Counted from the first letter of the stretch, positions 1 to 5,855 are shown. The stretch: DNA of 6,010 nt from Alangreenwoodia sp963602445 (GCA_963602445.1 CAVCIY010000119.1:1-6010), one strand, 5' to 3'. Made by a program: numbers and translations. Notes: generated by a model not told the origin, from the letters alone.

Positions 1-38
1 AGCTTATAAAAATATATAAAGCTTATTAAAATAAATAT
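1..38. repeat. Faint 19-bp tandem duplication upstream of ahcY
   Basis: Two adjacent 19-bp units (1-19 and 20-38), both opening with AGCTTAT, agree at 16 of 19 positions by eye. The stretch is almost pure A+T, so part of the likeness may be compositional, and the array may extend beyond the left edge. It lies in the leader of ahcY. I cannot place a convincing -35/-10 pair in bases 1-73, so the ahcY promoter is either hidden in this A+T-rich stretch or outside the window. Confidence 0.35.
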
Positions 39-73
39 AGAAGAATATACAAATCGAAAGGAAAAATATATTT

Positions 74-1321
74 ATGGAATATGATATAAGGGATATTTCA
101 CTGGCAGAAAGCGGCCGCCGCAAGATAGAGTGGGTGCGCTGCAATATGCCTCTTCTTCGCGGATTCGAGGAAGAATTCAAAAAGACGAGACCGTTTGAGG
201 GGGTGAAGGTTTCTTTGTCTGTGCATCTTGAGGCAAAGACGGCATACCTTTGCGAGGTCCTCGCCGCCGGCGGTGCTGTGATGTCAGTGACAGGGAGCAA
301 TGTTCTTTCGACTCAGGATGATGTCGCGGCGGCACTTGCCGACGAAGGCATGAGAGTATATGCATATCATGCGGCTACTGAGGAAGAATATTTCGATCAT
401 ATACGAAAGACTCTCGAAAACGGCCCCAATATCATAATCGACGATGGAGGCGACCTGGTAAGCATGATCCATCGTGAGATGCCTGAGCTTGCCGGCGAAG
501 TGTGGGGCGGATGCGAAGAGACCACGACAGGCGTTATCAGGCTTCAGGCAATGCAAAGAGACGGCGTTCTAAAGTTTCCCATGGTTGCCGTAAATGACGC
601 AAAATGCAAGCATCTGTTCGACAACAGATACGGCACGGGCCAGTCAGTATGGGATTCTATTATGCACAACACAAATCTCATAGTTGCCTCAAAGCAGGTT
701 GTCGTGGCAGGCTACGGTTGGTGCGGCCGCGGCATTGCCATGAGGGCCGCCGCTCTCGGCGCGCGCGTGATCGTAACTGAGGTTGACCCTGTAAAGGCTA
801 TCGAAGCCAAAATGGATGGGTATGACGTAATGACAATGGCTCAGGCAGCCCCTCTCGGAGACATTTTCGTCACCGCTACGGGCTGCGAGCATATTATCAC
901 AGGTGATCATATGCTGTCGGCAAAAGAACAGGCAATCTTCACAAATGCCGGCCATTTCAACGTCGAAGTCGACATGAAGTGGCTCGAAGAAAACGCCCTC
1001 GAAAAGAAGCTTGCAAGAGAAAATATCATAGCATACAAGCTTCCAAACGGAAAATGGATAAACGTAATCGCGGAAGGACGTCTTGTAAATATTGCCGCGT
1101 CAAACGGTCACCCGGCAGAGATAATGGACATGAGCTTTGCCGTACAGCTGATGTCGGCGCTGTATATCAAGGAGAATCACGAAAGGTTCGGCAAGGAAGT
1201 CATCAACGTTACCGACGAAATCGATGATATCATCGCCCGTAGAAAGCTTGCGGCATGGGGAATCGAAATCGACAGCCTGACCGAGGAGCAGAAAAAATAT
1301 CTCAGCAGCTGGAATGTGTAA
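74..1321 (+). CDS. ahcY: Adenosylhomocysteinase, short form (S-adenosyl/S-inosyl-homocysteine hydrolase family)
   Basis: A 415-residue cytosolic NAD-dependent enzyme that reversibly splits S-adenosylhomocysteine into homocysteine and adenosine, relieving product inhibition of methyltransferases. Seen: His51 in HLEAKTA, the IIDDGGD loop at 121-127, EETTTG at 148-153, Lys179 and Asp183-Asn184 in the KHLFDN segment, the Rossmann loop GYGWCGRG at 213-220 with an acidic residue after the next strand (TEVDP), GHFNVEVD at 293-300 and NGHP at 344-347. The start is supported by AAAGGA at 57-62, 11 bp before ATG. The protein ends SSWNV and lacks the C-terminal Lys/Tyr tail (KPxHYRY type) that eukaryotic and many bacterial forms reach into the neighbouring subunit. 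This matches the short form of archaea and Thermotoga. The usual Thr and Glu that contact the adenine base (HxTxET) are Glu53 and Lys55 here, so S-inosylhomocysteine is a possible alternative substrate. Family certain; exact substrate less so. Confidence 0.95.
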   Translation: MEYDIRDISLAESGRRKIEWVRCNMPLLRGFEEEFKKTRPFEGVKVSLSVHLEAKTAYLCEVLAAGGAVMSVTGSNVLSTQDDVAAALADEGMRVYAYHAATEEEYFDHIRKTLENGPNIIIDDGGDLVSMIHREMPELAGEVWGGCEETTTGVIRLQAMQRDGVLKFPMVAVNDAKCKHLFDNRYGTGQSVWDSIMHNTNLIVASKQVVVAGYGWCGRGIAMRAAALGARVIVTEVDPVKAIEAKMDGYDVMTMAQAAPLGDIFVTATGCEHIITGDHMLSAKEQAIFTNAGHFNVEVDMKWLEENALEKKLARENIIAYKLPNGKWINVIAEGRLVNIAASNGHPAEIMDMSFAVQLMSALYIKENHERFGKEVINVTDEIDDIIARRKLAAWGIEIDSLTEEQKKYLSSWNV

Positions 1322-1333
1322 AATCAGTATATA

Positions 1334-1584
1334 ATCCGCACGCGATAATGAACTGATCCGCATGTGATAATGAACTGATCCGCACGCGATAATGAACATA
1401 TTTGAGGAAGAAACGGATGTATCTGCGCAATCCGCGTACGACAATGAGTATATCTGAGGAAGAAACGGATGTATCTGCGCAATCCGCGCACGACAATGAA
1501 TATATCTGAGCAAGAAACGGATGTATCTGCGCAATCCGCGTACGATAATGAATATATCTAAGCTGAAATAAACATATCTGCGCA
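1334..1584. repeat. Nested 22-bp / 52-bp tandem array between ahcY and hisC
   Basis: The word ATCCGC recurs at 1334, 1356, 1378, 1430, 1482 and 1534, giving spacings of 22, 22, 52, 52 and 52. The first two units are 22 bp (ATCCGC..CG.TAATGAACTG). The later ones are the same 22-bp core plus a 30-bp extension containing GAGGAAGAAACGGATG and TATCTGCGCA. The last copy (1534-1584) is degenerate and 51 bp long. The 52-bp copies differ by only a few bases, so the expansion is recent. The array begins 12 bp after the ahcY stop and ends just before the hisC ribosome-binding site, filling the gap. I see no terminator. CGGAT and ATCCG in each 52-bp unit could form a 5-bp stem. Long open frames on the - strand here are by-products of a repeat with no stop in that direction. 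Confidence 0.92.
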
Positions 1585-1614
1585 TGAAATGAAAACAAAA
1601 GAGGAAAAATATTT

Positions 1615-2709
1615 ATGACAAGATTTTTATCAGATCTGGCGGCGGGTCTTGAACCATACACGCCGGGAGAGCAGCCGAAGGACAAGAAATATATAAAGCT
1701 GAATACAAACGAAAATCCTTATCCGCCTTCAGAATCCGTTATGTTTGCGATAGAAGACGAGATGACGAATCTCAGGCTTTATCCTGATCCTGACGCTTCA
1801 CTTACAAGAAAAGCGGCCGCCGATTATTACAATAAATCCCTCAATCTTCAGGGTGACGGAGCGTTAACAGAAAAGAATATATTTATAGGCAACGGCTCAG
1901 ATGAAGTGCTGGCGCTTATTTTTCCGGCATTTTTCAAAGGAAAAAAGATTGCATATGCTGACATCACATATAGCTTTTATCCTGTATATTGCGCTTTTTA
2001 CGAGGTCGATTACAAGCTCATTCCGCTTAGGAATGATTTTTCGATAGATGTCGAAGAATATTGCACAGGTCTTGACGAAGATATCAAGGGAATTCTTCTC
2101 TGCAATCCAAATGCTCCTACGAGCCGGGCACTTACACACGACGAGGTTGAACGCATCGTCGCATCAAATCCTGACAGACTAGTTGCAGTTGATGAGGCTT
2201 ATGTGGATTTTGGCACAGAGTCAGTGGTTGACATTATCAATAAATATGATAACCTTTTGGTTTGCCAGACTTTGTCAAAGTCAAGGCAGCTTGCAGGCAT
2301 GAGAGTAGGCCTTGCAATCGGTTCGCAAGCCCTTATAGACGGGCTGAATGCAGTGAAGAATTCATTTAATTCGTATACAGCAGATCGCCTCGCAATAGTT
2401 GCGGGTGCGGCAGCTTTCGAAGACGCAGATTATTTTGATGAGACCAGAAAGAAGATTATTTCTACGAGGGAAAGGACCGTTGAGGAATTATCGGCACTCG
2501 GATTTGATATCATTCCGCCTTCCGCAAATTTCATTTTCGCAAAGCCTCCTGCACATGTAAAGGCGGCGGACCTGTTCGGGCAGCTTCGTGAAAAGGGTAT
2601 ACTCGTGAGATATTTCGCCAAGCCGCGCATAGATGACAGACTGCGCATCAGCATTGGTACCGATGAAGAAATGGACGCTTTGATTTCGGCGATTAAAGAA
2701 TTAATTTAA
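1615..2709 (+). CDS. hisC: Histidinol-phosphate aminotransferase
   Basis: A 364-residue PLP enzyme of fold type I, class I/II aminotransferase. It transfers the amino group of glutamate to imidazole acetol phosphate, giving histidinol phosphate in histidine synthesis. Seen: the N-terminal substrate motif KLNTNENPYPPS (28-39), NGSDE (93-97) at the PLP phosphate site, CNPNAPTS (163-170), DEAYVDFG (193-200) with Asp193 for the pyridine nitrogen and Tyr196, the Schiff-base Lys222 in TLSKSRQLAGMR, and Arg344 in LRISIGT, which should hold the substrate carboxylate. The length is normal for HisC. GAGGA at 1601-1605, 9 bp before ATG, sets the start. The usual Gly in NPNxPTG is Ser170, a mild oddity. 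No other his gene is nearby, so it may also serve aromatic amino acid transamination, as in some Firmicutes. CobD (threonine-phosphate decarboxylase) is related, but the N-terminal motif fits HisC better. Confidence 0.93.
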   Translation: MTRFLSDLAAGLEPYTPGEQPKDKKYIKLNTNENPYPPSESVMFAIEDEMTNLRLYPDPDASLTRKAAADYYNKSLNLQGDGALTEKNIFIGNGSDEVLALIFPAFFKGKKIAYADITYSFYPVYCAFYEVDYKLIPLRNDFSIDVEEYCTGLDEDIKGILLCNPNAPTSRALTHDEVERIVASNPDRLVAVDEAYVDFGTESVVDIINKYDNLLVCQTLSKSRQLAGMRVGLAIGSQALIDGLNAVKNSFNSYTADRLAIVAGAAAFEDADYFDETRKKIISTRERTVEELSALGFDIIPPSANFIFAKPPAHVKAADLFGQLREKGILVRYFAKPRIDDRLRISIGTDEEMDALISAIKELI

Positions 2710-2743
2710 TGTCAGCATGACAAAAAATCGATATGACGAAGAA

Positions 2744-2826
2744 TTGATTCAACAAAGGATTGACTTGACGAAAAAAGACGTGGTAAAAATCGGTTTGACA
2801 AAAAATCGATATGACGAAGAATTGAC
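2744..2826. repeat. Copy 1 of an 83/84-bp higher-order direct repeat
   Basis: This segment recurs at 2949-3032 with one extra A in the A-run (five A here at 2785-2789, six in the second copy) and one substitution (A2800 versus G3006). Such near-identity inside an array of otherwise diverged 16-bp units shows that a block of units was duplicated as a whole, recently. Confidence 0.93.
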
Positions 2827-2948
2827 TCGTCAAAGAATGGATTTGACAAAGAATTGACCTGACGAAAATATATACGTCAAAGAATGGATTCGACAAAGAA
2901 TAGATTCGACGTAAAATCGATACGGCGAAGAATAGGCTCGACAAAGAG

Positions 2949-3032
2949 TTGATTCAACAAAGGATTGACTTGACGAAAAAAGACGTGGTAAAAAATCGGT
3001 TTGACGAAAAATCGATATGACGAAGAATTGAC
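2949..3032. repeat. Copy 2 of the 83/84-bp higher-order direct repeat
   Basis: Near-identical to 2744-2826, offset by 205-206 bp. It ends 19 bp before the chosen uvrC start. It contains the in-frame TTG at 3001 that would extend UvrC by 17 repeat-encoded residues. Since the equivalent TTG in copy 1 (2795) leads nowhere, TTG 3001 is unlikely to be the true start. Confidence 0.93.
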
Positions 3033-3037
3033 CTGGC

Positions 3038-3044
3038 AAAGAAG
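3038..3044 (+). promoter_or_regulatory. uvrC ribosome-binding site, embedded in the last repeat unit
   Basis: AAAGAAG lies 7 bp before the ATG at 3052 and is a weak Shine-Dalgarno compared with the AAAGGA and GAGGA of the upstream genes. It is the AAAGAA core of the 16-bp repeat. This site and the family N-terminus decide for ATG 3052 over the upstream TTG 3001, which has only A-rich repeat sequence in front of it. Confidence 0.6.
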
Positions 3045-3051
3045 TATAGCA

Positions 3052-5016
3052 ATGTTTGATATTCATGAAAACTTGAAAAAACTCCCCGACAAGCCCGGAG
3101 TTTATATTCACAGAGACATAAACGGAAATGTTATTTACGTTGGAAAGGCCGTCTCCTTAAAGCGGCGTGTGCGCCAGTATTTTCAGTCTCAGACAAACAT
3201 GCCGCCCAAGGTAAGGGCGATGGTCAGCCATATCGCGGAATTTGAATATATTACGACGGATTCTGAGATGGAAGCGCTGATTCTCGAGAACAATCTCATA
3301 AAAAAATATATGCCGCAGTACAATGTGCTGCTTCGCGATGACAAGACTTATCCGTATATACAGGTCACGACAAATGAGAATTTTCCAAGAATTGTAAAGA
3401 CTAGGCGTGTTGTCGAGGACGGCTCAAAATATTTCGGACCATACAGCGACGTGACTGCCGTAAATGAGACGATAGACCTGTTAAATGAGATATACTCGCT
3501 GAAAAGATGCTCGTCAAAGTCTTTTCCGAAGGATTTCCGGCCTTGTCTGAACTACCATATCGGACAGTGTGAGGGAGTCTGTGCGGGGCTGATTTCCAAG
3601 GAAGAGTATAAAAAGAAAATCGATGACATTATAAATTTTCTTAAGGGGAATACAAAGGACGTCAAGTCGCTTCTTACAGAAAAGATGAATCGCGAAGCCG
3701 AACTGCTGAATTTTGAAAAAGCCGCCGTTTATCGCGACCGTATCGCGGCGATAGATAAGATAAGCGAAAAACAGAAGGTTGTGCTTTCAACTCCGGTAGA
3801 CATGGATATGATACTGACAGCAAGAAGCGGCGAACGTGATTATGCGATAATATTTTTTGTGCGTGACGGGAAGCTTTCGGGTAGAGAGAGCTTCCCTCTT
3901 GATTCCGGCGTAAAGGAAGCCGAGTCCGAAGCCGGGATCGCCGACGGCAAGTGTGCAGAGTCCGAAGCCGGGATCGCCGACGGCAAGTGTGCAGAGTCCG
4001 AAGCCGCGTCCTCTGATGGTAAAAGCTCTGATTTGGGCAGTGATGTCCGCGGCGAGCTTACGGCAGCATTTATAAAACAATATTACAGCGCACAGCGGCT
4101 TATTCCGAAGGAAATTGCCGTCGAGCACATGCCGGAGGATGCAGAGCTGATCAGCAGCTGGCTTAACAATATCAGGATTTATGTACCGCAAAAAGGCGAA
4201 AAGCGCGGGCTCATGGATATGGCGAGAAGAGACGTCATAGAGATGATGAAAACGCTTGACCGCAGGACTCAATCAGAAGCAGAACGCCGTGACGCGATAA
4301 GAAAATCACTGAATTTGCTGTTGGGCAAGTATGTATCAAACAGAAAAGATGTCAGATGGCGCATCGAGGCATATGATATCTCAAATACAAACGGCGTAGA
4401 TTCTGTCGGGGGAATGGTTGTCTTTGAGGATGGAATTCCGGACAGACGTTCCTACAGAAAGTTCAAGATAAAGACCGTAGACGGTCCGGATGACTACAGC
4501 AGCATGCAGGAAGTCATATACAGAAGACTCAGACGCGCACAGAAGGCAGACGCAGGATTTTCAAAATTGCCGGATGTGTTGTTTATAGACGGCGGCAAGG
4601 GGCATGTGAATGCAGTCAAGCAAGTTCTTGATGCCATGAAAATAAAAATTCCGACCGTCGGAATGGTAAAGGATGACAATCACAGGACAAGAGGACTTAT
4701 TATAGAAGACGCGGAATATGATCTGAAAAAAGATATCGTGCTTTTCAGATATGTGACAAAGATTCAGGATGAGGTCCACAGATTCGCGATCGATTACCAT
4801 CATGGGCTGAGAAACAGCTCTCTTAGCAGATCGCAGCTCGATGACATACCGGGGATAGGATCTAAGAGAAAAAGAGAACTTTTGAAAGCTTTCGGAAGCA
4901 TAGAAAAGATAAGCACCGCATCGGTAGAAGAGCTCGCTGAGACAGACTCAATGAATAAAACTGCGGCGGAAAATGTTTTCGGATATTTCAGAAAAAAACG
5001 AGACAGCGAACTTTAA
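3052..5016 (+). CDS. uvrC: UvrABC excinuclease subunit C
   Basis: This 654-residue cytosolic nuclease makes the 3' and 5' incisions beside a lesion in nucleotide excision repair after UvrA and UvrB have marked it. Domains seen: GIY-YIG nuclease at about 11-95 (PGVYI at 15-19, VIYVGKA at 27-33, Arg39, Tyr43, likely metal Glu79); four cysteines at 153, 165, 173 and 177 with the Cx11Cx7Cx3C spacing of the UvrC iron-sulfur site; UVR helix pair for UvrB binding at about 205-240 (NREAELLNFEKAAVYRDRI); RNase H-like 5' nuclease with probable triad Asp442 (YDISN), Asp513 (FIDGGKGH) and His576 (DEVHRFA); tandem helix-hairpin-helix at about 593-650 (IPGIGSKRKRELL). A family length of about 600 is exceeded by an in-frame repeat insert near 286-332. 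I start at ATG 3052, giving MFDIHENLKKLPDKPGVYI as in homologues; an in-frame TTG at 3001 would add 17 repeat-coded residues. All catalytic residues are present. Confidence 0.96.
   Translation: MFDIHENLKKLPDKPGVYIHRDINGNVIYVGKAVSLKRRVRQYFQSQTNMPPKVRAMVSHIAEFEYITTDSEMEALILENNLIKKYMPQYNVLLRDDKTYPYIQVTTNENFPRIVKTRRVVEDGSKYFGPYSDVTAVNETIDLLNEIYSLKRCSSKSFPKDFRPCLNYHIGQCEGVCAGLISKEEYKKKIDDIINFLKGNTKDVKSLLTEKMNREAELLNFEKAAVYRDRIAAIDKISEKQKVVLSTPVDMDMILTARSGERDYAIIFFVRDGKLSGRESFPLDSGVKEAESEAGIADGKCAESEAGIADGKCAESEAASSDGKSSDLGSDVRGELTAAFIKQYYSAQRLIPKEIAVEHMPEDAELISSWLNNIRIYVPQKGEKRGLMDMARRDVIEMMKTLDRRTQSEAERRDAIRKSLNLLLGKYVSNRKDVRWRIEAYDISNTNGVDSVGGMVVFEDGIPDRRSYRKFKIKTVDGPDDYSSMQEVIYRRLRRAQKADAGFSKLPDVLFIDGGKGHVNAVKQVLDAMKIKIPTVGMVKDDNHRTRGLIIEDAEYDLKKDIVLFRYVTKIQDEVHRFAIDYHHGLRNSSLSRSQLDDIPGIGSKRKRELLKAFGSIEKISTASVEELAETDSMNKTAAENVFGYFRKKRDSEL
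3922..4029 (+). repeat. In-frame 36-bp tandem repeat inside uvrC
   Basis: Two perfect 36-bp copies (3922-3957 and 3958-3993) are followed by a third, degenerate one (3994-4029) that keeps its first 13 bases. They encode ESEAGIADGKCA twice, then ESEAASSDGKSS (residues 291-326). The insert lies between the UVR motif and the RNase H-like domain, where homologues have a short acidic stretch after FPLD, so it is probably a tolerated surface linker. It is acidic, small-residue rich and likely unstructured. Perfect identity at the DNA level implies a recent duplication. Confidence 0.95.
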
Positions 5017-5049
5017 ATGACCGCGGGCGAAAATAAAAAAAGTGAATAG

Positions 5050-5063
5050 CTGCAAAACTGCAG
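5050..5063. terminator. Small hairpin with A/T tract, possible terminator for the - strand regulator
   Basis: CTGCA (5050-5054), loop AAAC, TGCAG (5059-5063). Read on the - strand, this is followed after a few bases by a long T-rich run (complement of AAAATAAAAAAA at about 5030-5041). Together with the adjacent large stem it could end transcription of the Xre gene arriving from the right. The T-run is not directly against the stem, so the call is tentative. Confidence 0.35.
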
Positions 5064-5068
5064 ATATG

Positions 5069-5109
5069 ACCCCCCGAGCACCATATCCGGGATATGGTGC
5101 TCGGGGGGT
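5069..5109. terminator. Very strong hairpin between convergent uvrC and Xre gene
   Basis: Perfect 19-bp stem: ACCCCCCGAGCACCATATC at 5069-5087 pairs with 5091-5109, loop CGG. The distal arm is followed by only TTGTCGTG, so the classical U-run is poor for uvrC. It sits 52 bp after the uvrC stop and about 100 bp beyond the Xre stop, the expected place for a shared bidirectional terminator. Six G·C pairs at the base make it unusually stable. It could also act as a 3' mRNA stabiliser or exonuclease block. Confidence 0.7.
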
Positions 5110-5124
5110 TGTCGTGTGCAGGTA

Positions 5125-5169
5125 TCACTTGCGCAGTCTGCCGCATTTGATAAATACGTCCCACTGTCG
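5125..5169 (-). pseudogene. Possible remnant of a small YqzL-like C-terminus
   Basis: On the - strand this stretch reads RQWDVFIKCGRLRK then stop, with no start codon; the frame opens only in the 14-bp repeats. The pattern W-D-x-F-x-K-x-G resembles the start of the tiny Firmicute proteins of the YqzL kind (W..F..TG.I..YL.YK), remembered rather than searched. It lies directly downstream of the Xre gene, in a different frame and across the repeat array, so it could be a lost C-terminus or a separate decayed small gene. At 14 residues the resemblance may be chance. Confidence 0.15.
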
Positions 5170-5225
5170 ATTAATACTTAGAAATTAATACTTAGGAATT
5201 AATATATAGGAATTAATATTTAGGA
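5170..5225. repeat. Four 14-bp tandem repeats at the 3' end of the Xre gene
   Basis: Units start at 5170, 5184, 5198 and 5212, each reading ATTAATAyTTAGrA or a close variant (the third has ATATATAGGA). The array enters the coding sequence of the - strand regulator: the stop codon (complement of 5213-5215) and the last few residues (P-K-Y) fall in the last unit. The unit length is not a multiple of three, so gain or loss of copies would not change the present protein, because the first unit met already ends it. Confidence 0.93.
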
Positions 5226-5437
5226 AAATTTCCGCGGATTTTTGAAATTGCCGCAAGATATTCGAGAGAGACATCATAGAAACGAGCCAGTTCGATCAGA
5301 CGCTCAAGAGGAATTCTTATGCGTGCGGATTCGTAGTCGGCATATGTTCTTTGAGTCACATGAAGCAAATCTGCTACAAATTGCTGAGTGAGACCTTTTT
5401 CGATGCGTATTTTTCGTATGCGCTCATTGCATTCCAT
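5213..5437 (-). CDS. Small Xre-family helix-turn-helix transcriptional regulator
   Basis: A 74-residue protein consisting almost wholly of a Cro/C1-type HTH domain (about residues 5-62). Helix 2 with LTQQFVADLL at 16-25, recognition helix TQRTYADYESAR at 28-39, and the closing FYDVSLEYLAAI at 53-64 are typical of the family. There is no sensor or oligomerisation domain, so it resembles phage-, plasmid- or toxin-antitoxin-type regulators and single-domain clostridial Xre proteins. The start ATG (5437) has a perfect AAAGGAGAT 6 bp upstream. The last residues (SKIRGNFPKY) run into a 14-bp repeat that provides the stop, so the native C-terminus may have been altered. It is convergent with uvrC and divergent from a strong promoter at 5523-5551, the usual layout for a regulator that controls its own and the facing promoter. 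The target is inferred, not shown. Confidence 0.9.
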   Translation of the reverse strand: MECNERIRKIRIEKGLTQQFVADLLHVTQRTYADYESARIRIPLERLIELARFYDVSLEYLAAISKIRGNFPKY

Positions 5438-5443
5438 CTAAAA

Positions 5444-5452
5444 ATCTCCTTT
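5444..5452 (-). promoter_or_regulatory. Strong ribosome-binding site of the Xre gene
   Basis: On the - strand this reads AAAGGAGAT, an essentially complete anti-16S match placed 6 bp before the ATG. It is the best Shine-Dalgarno in the window and fixes the start of the regulator. Confidence 0.85.
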
Positions 5453-5496
5453 CAACATCGATTGATTTAAAAAAGGCTATGAAATGTATGAATAAG

Positions 5497-5502
5497 AGTA
5501 TA
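5497..5502 (-). promoter_or_regulatory. Possible -10 box of the Xre gene
   Basis: TATACT on the - strand, about 60 bp before the start codon, is a five-of-six match to TATAAT. No good -35 lies 16-18 bp upstream; CAATTT is the best. A promoter with a weak -35 helped by a bound regulator is possible. Just downstream, TATGAA is repeated directly on the + strand at 5478-5483 and 5487-5492 and may be a binding half-site. Confidence 0.3.
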
Positions 5503-5522
5503 TAAATGCGAGTGCGCAGAAA

Positions 5523-5551
5523 TTGACTTTTAGAACAATAAACACTAAAAT
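5523..5551 (+). promoter_or_regulatory. Near-consensus sigma-A promoter divergent from the Xre gene
   Basis: TTGACT (5523-5528), 17-bp spacer, TAAAAT (5546-5551): each hexamer matches consensus at five of six positions with ideal spacing. Transcription would start near 5558 and run right, into a region without a convincing gene but with repeated hairpin units and two long stem-loops. It is the best promoter in the window. Confidence 0.65.
5528..5550. promoter_or_regulatory. Inverted repeat inside the divergent promoter, candidate operator
   Basis: TTTTAG (5528-5533) and CTAAAA (5545-5550) form a perfect 6-bp dyad separated by 11 bp. It spans exactly the spacer between the -35 and the -10 and overlaps the -10. 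A dimer bound here would block RNA polymerase. The adjacent Xre protein is the obvious candidate binder. The A+T-rich setting makes chance dyads more likely. Confidence 0.4.
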
Positions 5552-5593
5552 ATTATTGATGGGTAAAAAATACGGATTATGCCGCATGTAAAA

Positions 5594-5757
5594 TGCGAAG
5601 AAACTTCAGCAGGCAAAATGCGAAGAAATTTCAGCAGGCGGCGCACAGAAAAATTAGCGAATAGTGTGCTTTAGCGAATCGTGTGAAGGATTTACAGCAA
5701 GCGGCGCACAGGAACTTTAGGCATATGTGCGAAAGATTTACGGCAAGCGGCGCACAG
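5594..5757. repeat. Family of ~30-bp hairpin-forming repeats
   Basis: Full 30-bp cores lie at 5619-5648, 5682-5711 and 5728-5757, and a truncated one (21 bp) at 5594-5614. They share the theme TGyGAArrATTTmCrGCArG followed by CGGCGCACAG. The ends can pair around a 19-nt loop: TGTGCG with CGCACA in the last copy, GTGTG with CGCAC (one G·U) in the middle one, and TGCG with CGCA in the first full one. The intervening stretches are 33 and 16 bp and share little beyond TTAGCGAAT-like words. The first two units alone also read as a 25-bp tandem repeat (5590-5614, 5615-5639; one mismatch). Confidence 0.8.
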
Positions 5758-5797
5758 AAGTTATCGGAGAATGTTACAGACTGTTTTTTAGCCCTTT

Positions 5798-5845
5798 ATA
5801 TCAGTGAAATTTAATGTGACTGTGATACGGGTTTTTCACTGGTAT
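5798..5845. other. 12-bp stem-loop
   Basis: ATATCAGTGAAA (5798-5809) pairs with TTTCACTGGTAT (5834-5845), 11 Watson-Crick pairs and one G·T, around a 24-nt loop. No T-run follows on either strand, so it is not a classical terminator. It is the left member of a pair with the stem at 5856-5904, 10 bp away. Confidence 0.6.
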
Positions 5846-5855
5846 GAATGATATA

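Larger units (their letters stand above)
2718..3049. repeat. Degenerate ~16-bp tandem array between hisC and uvrC
   Basis: The whole gap can be read as about 19 units of 15-16 bp with the theme TGACAAAGAATTGATT. Examples are TGACGAAGAATTGAC at 2812-2826, GTCAAAGAATGGATT, GACAAAGAATTGACC and GACAAAGAATAGATTC. Two longer units contain AAGACGTGGTAAAA. Individual units vary strongly, unlike the fresh 52-bp array upstream. The final unit (3034-3049) contains AAAGAAG and so carries the uvrC ribosome-binding site. Many units begin TTGAC, resembling a -35 hexamer. The best internal promoter guess is TTGACA at 2843-2848 with A+T-rich AAATATATA near 2866, but the -10 match is poor. Confidence 0.85.

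Noticed and set aside
1100..1685. Long - strand open frames (161 and 127 codons) over the ahcY-hisC gap
   Set aside because: They are translations of the 52-bp repeat in its three frames (recurring IHPFL, RRYIRF, CADTSVSS), overlap real genes at both ends and have no supporting start signal.
3001..3051. TTG 3001 as the uvrC start
   Set aside because: It would add 17 residues coded by the repeat, absent from UvrC homologues as I know them. ATG 3052 has AAAGAAG at good spacing and gives the family N-terminus.
2693..3111. - strand open frames in the hisC-uvrC gap with hydrophobic-looking repeats
   Set aside because: The repeating FFVISIFCQ-type strings are the reverse reading of the 16-bp array, not membrane proteins; no ribosome-binding site, and the unit length would scramble frames on any copy change.
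3787..4272. 161-codon - strand open frame opposite uvrC
   Set aside because: Its repeats (GFGLCTLAVGDP) are the antisense of the 36-bp uvrC repeat; the + strand reading has full UvrC domain support.
5018..5050. Ten-codon frame ATG..TAG right after the uvrC stop
   Set aside because: Too short, no ribosome-binding site, and it leads directly into the terminator stem.
5594..5757. CRISPR array
   Set aside because: The 30-bp repeats are only partly alike, the intervals are 33 and 16 bp and themselves related, and there is no cas gene or leader in the window.
5683..5814. 43-codon + strand open frame (GTG start) and a 29-codon ATG version from 5725
   Set aside because: No good ribosome-binding site for the GTG, and the sequence is made of the 30-bp repeats. 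The internal ATG has only a distant AGGA. Kept as unproven.
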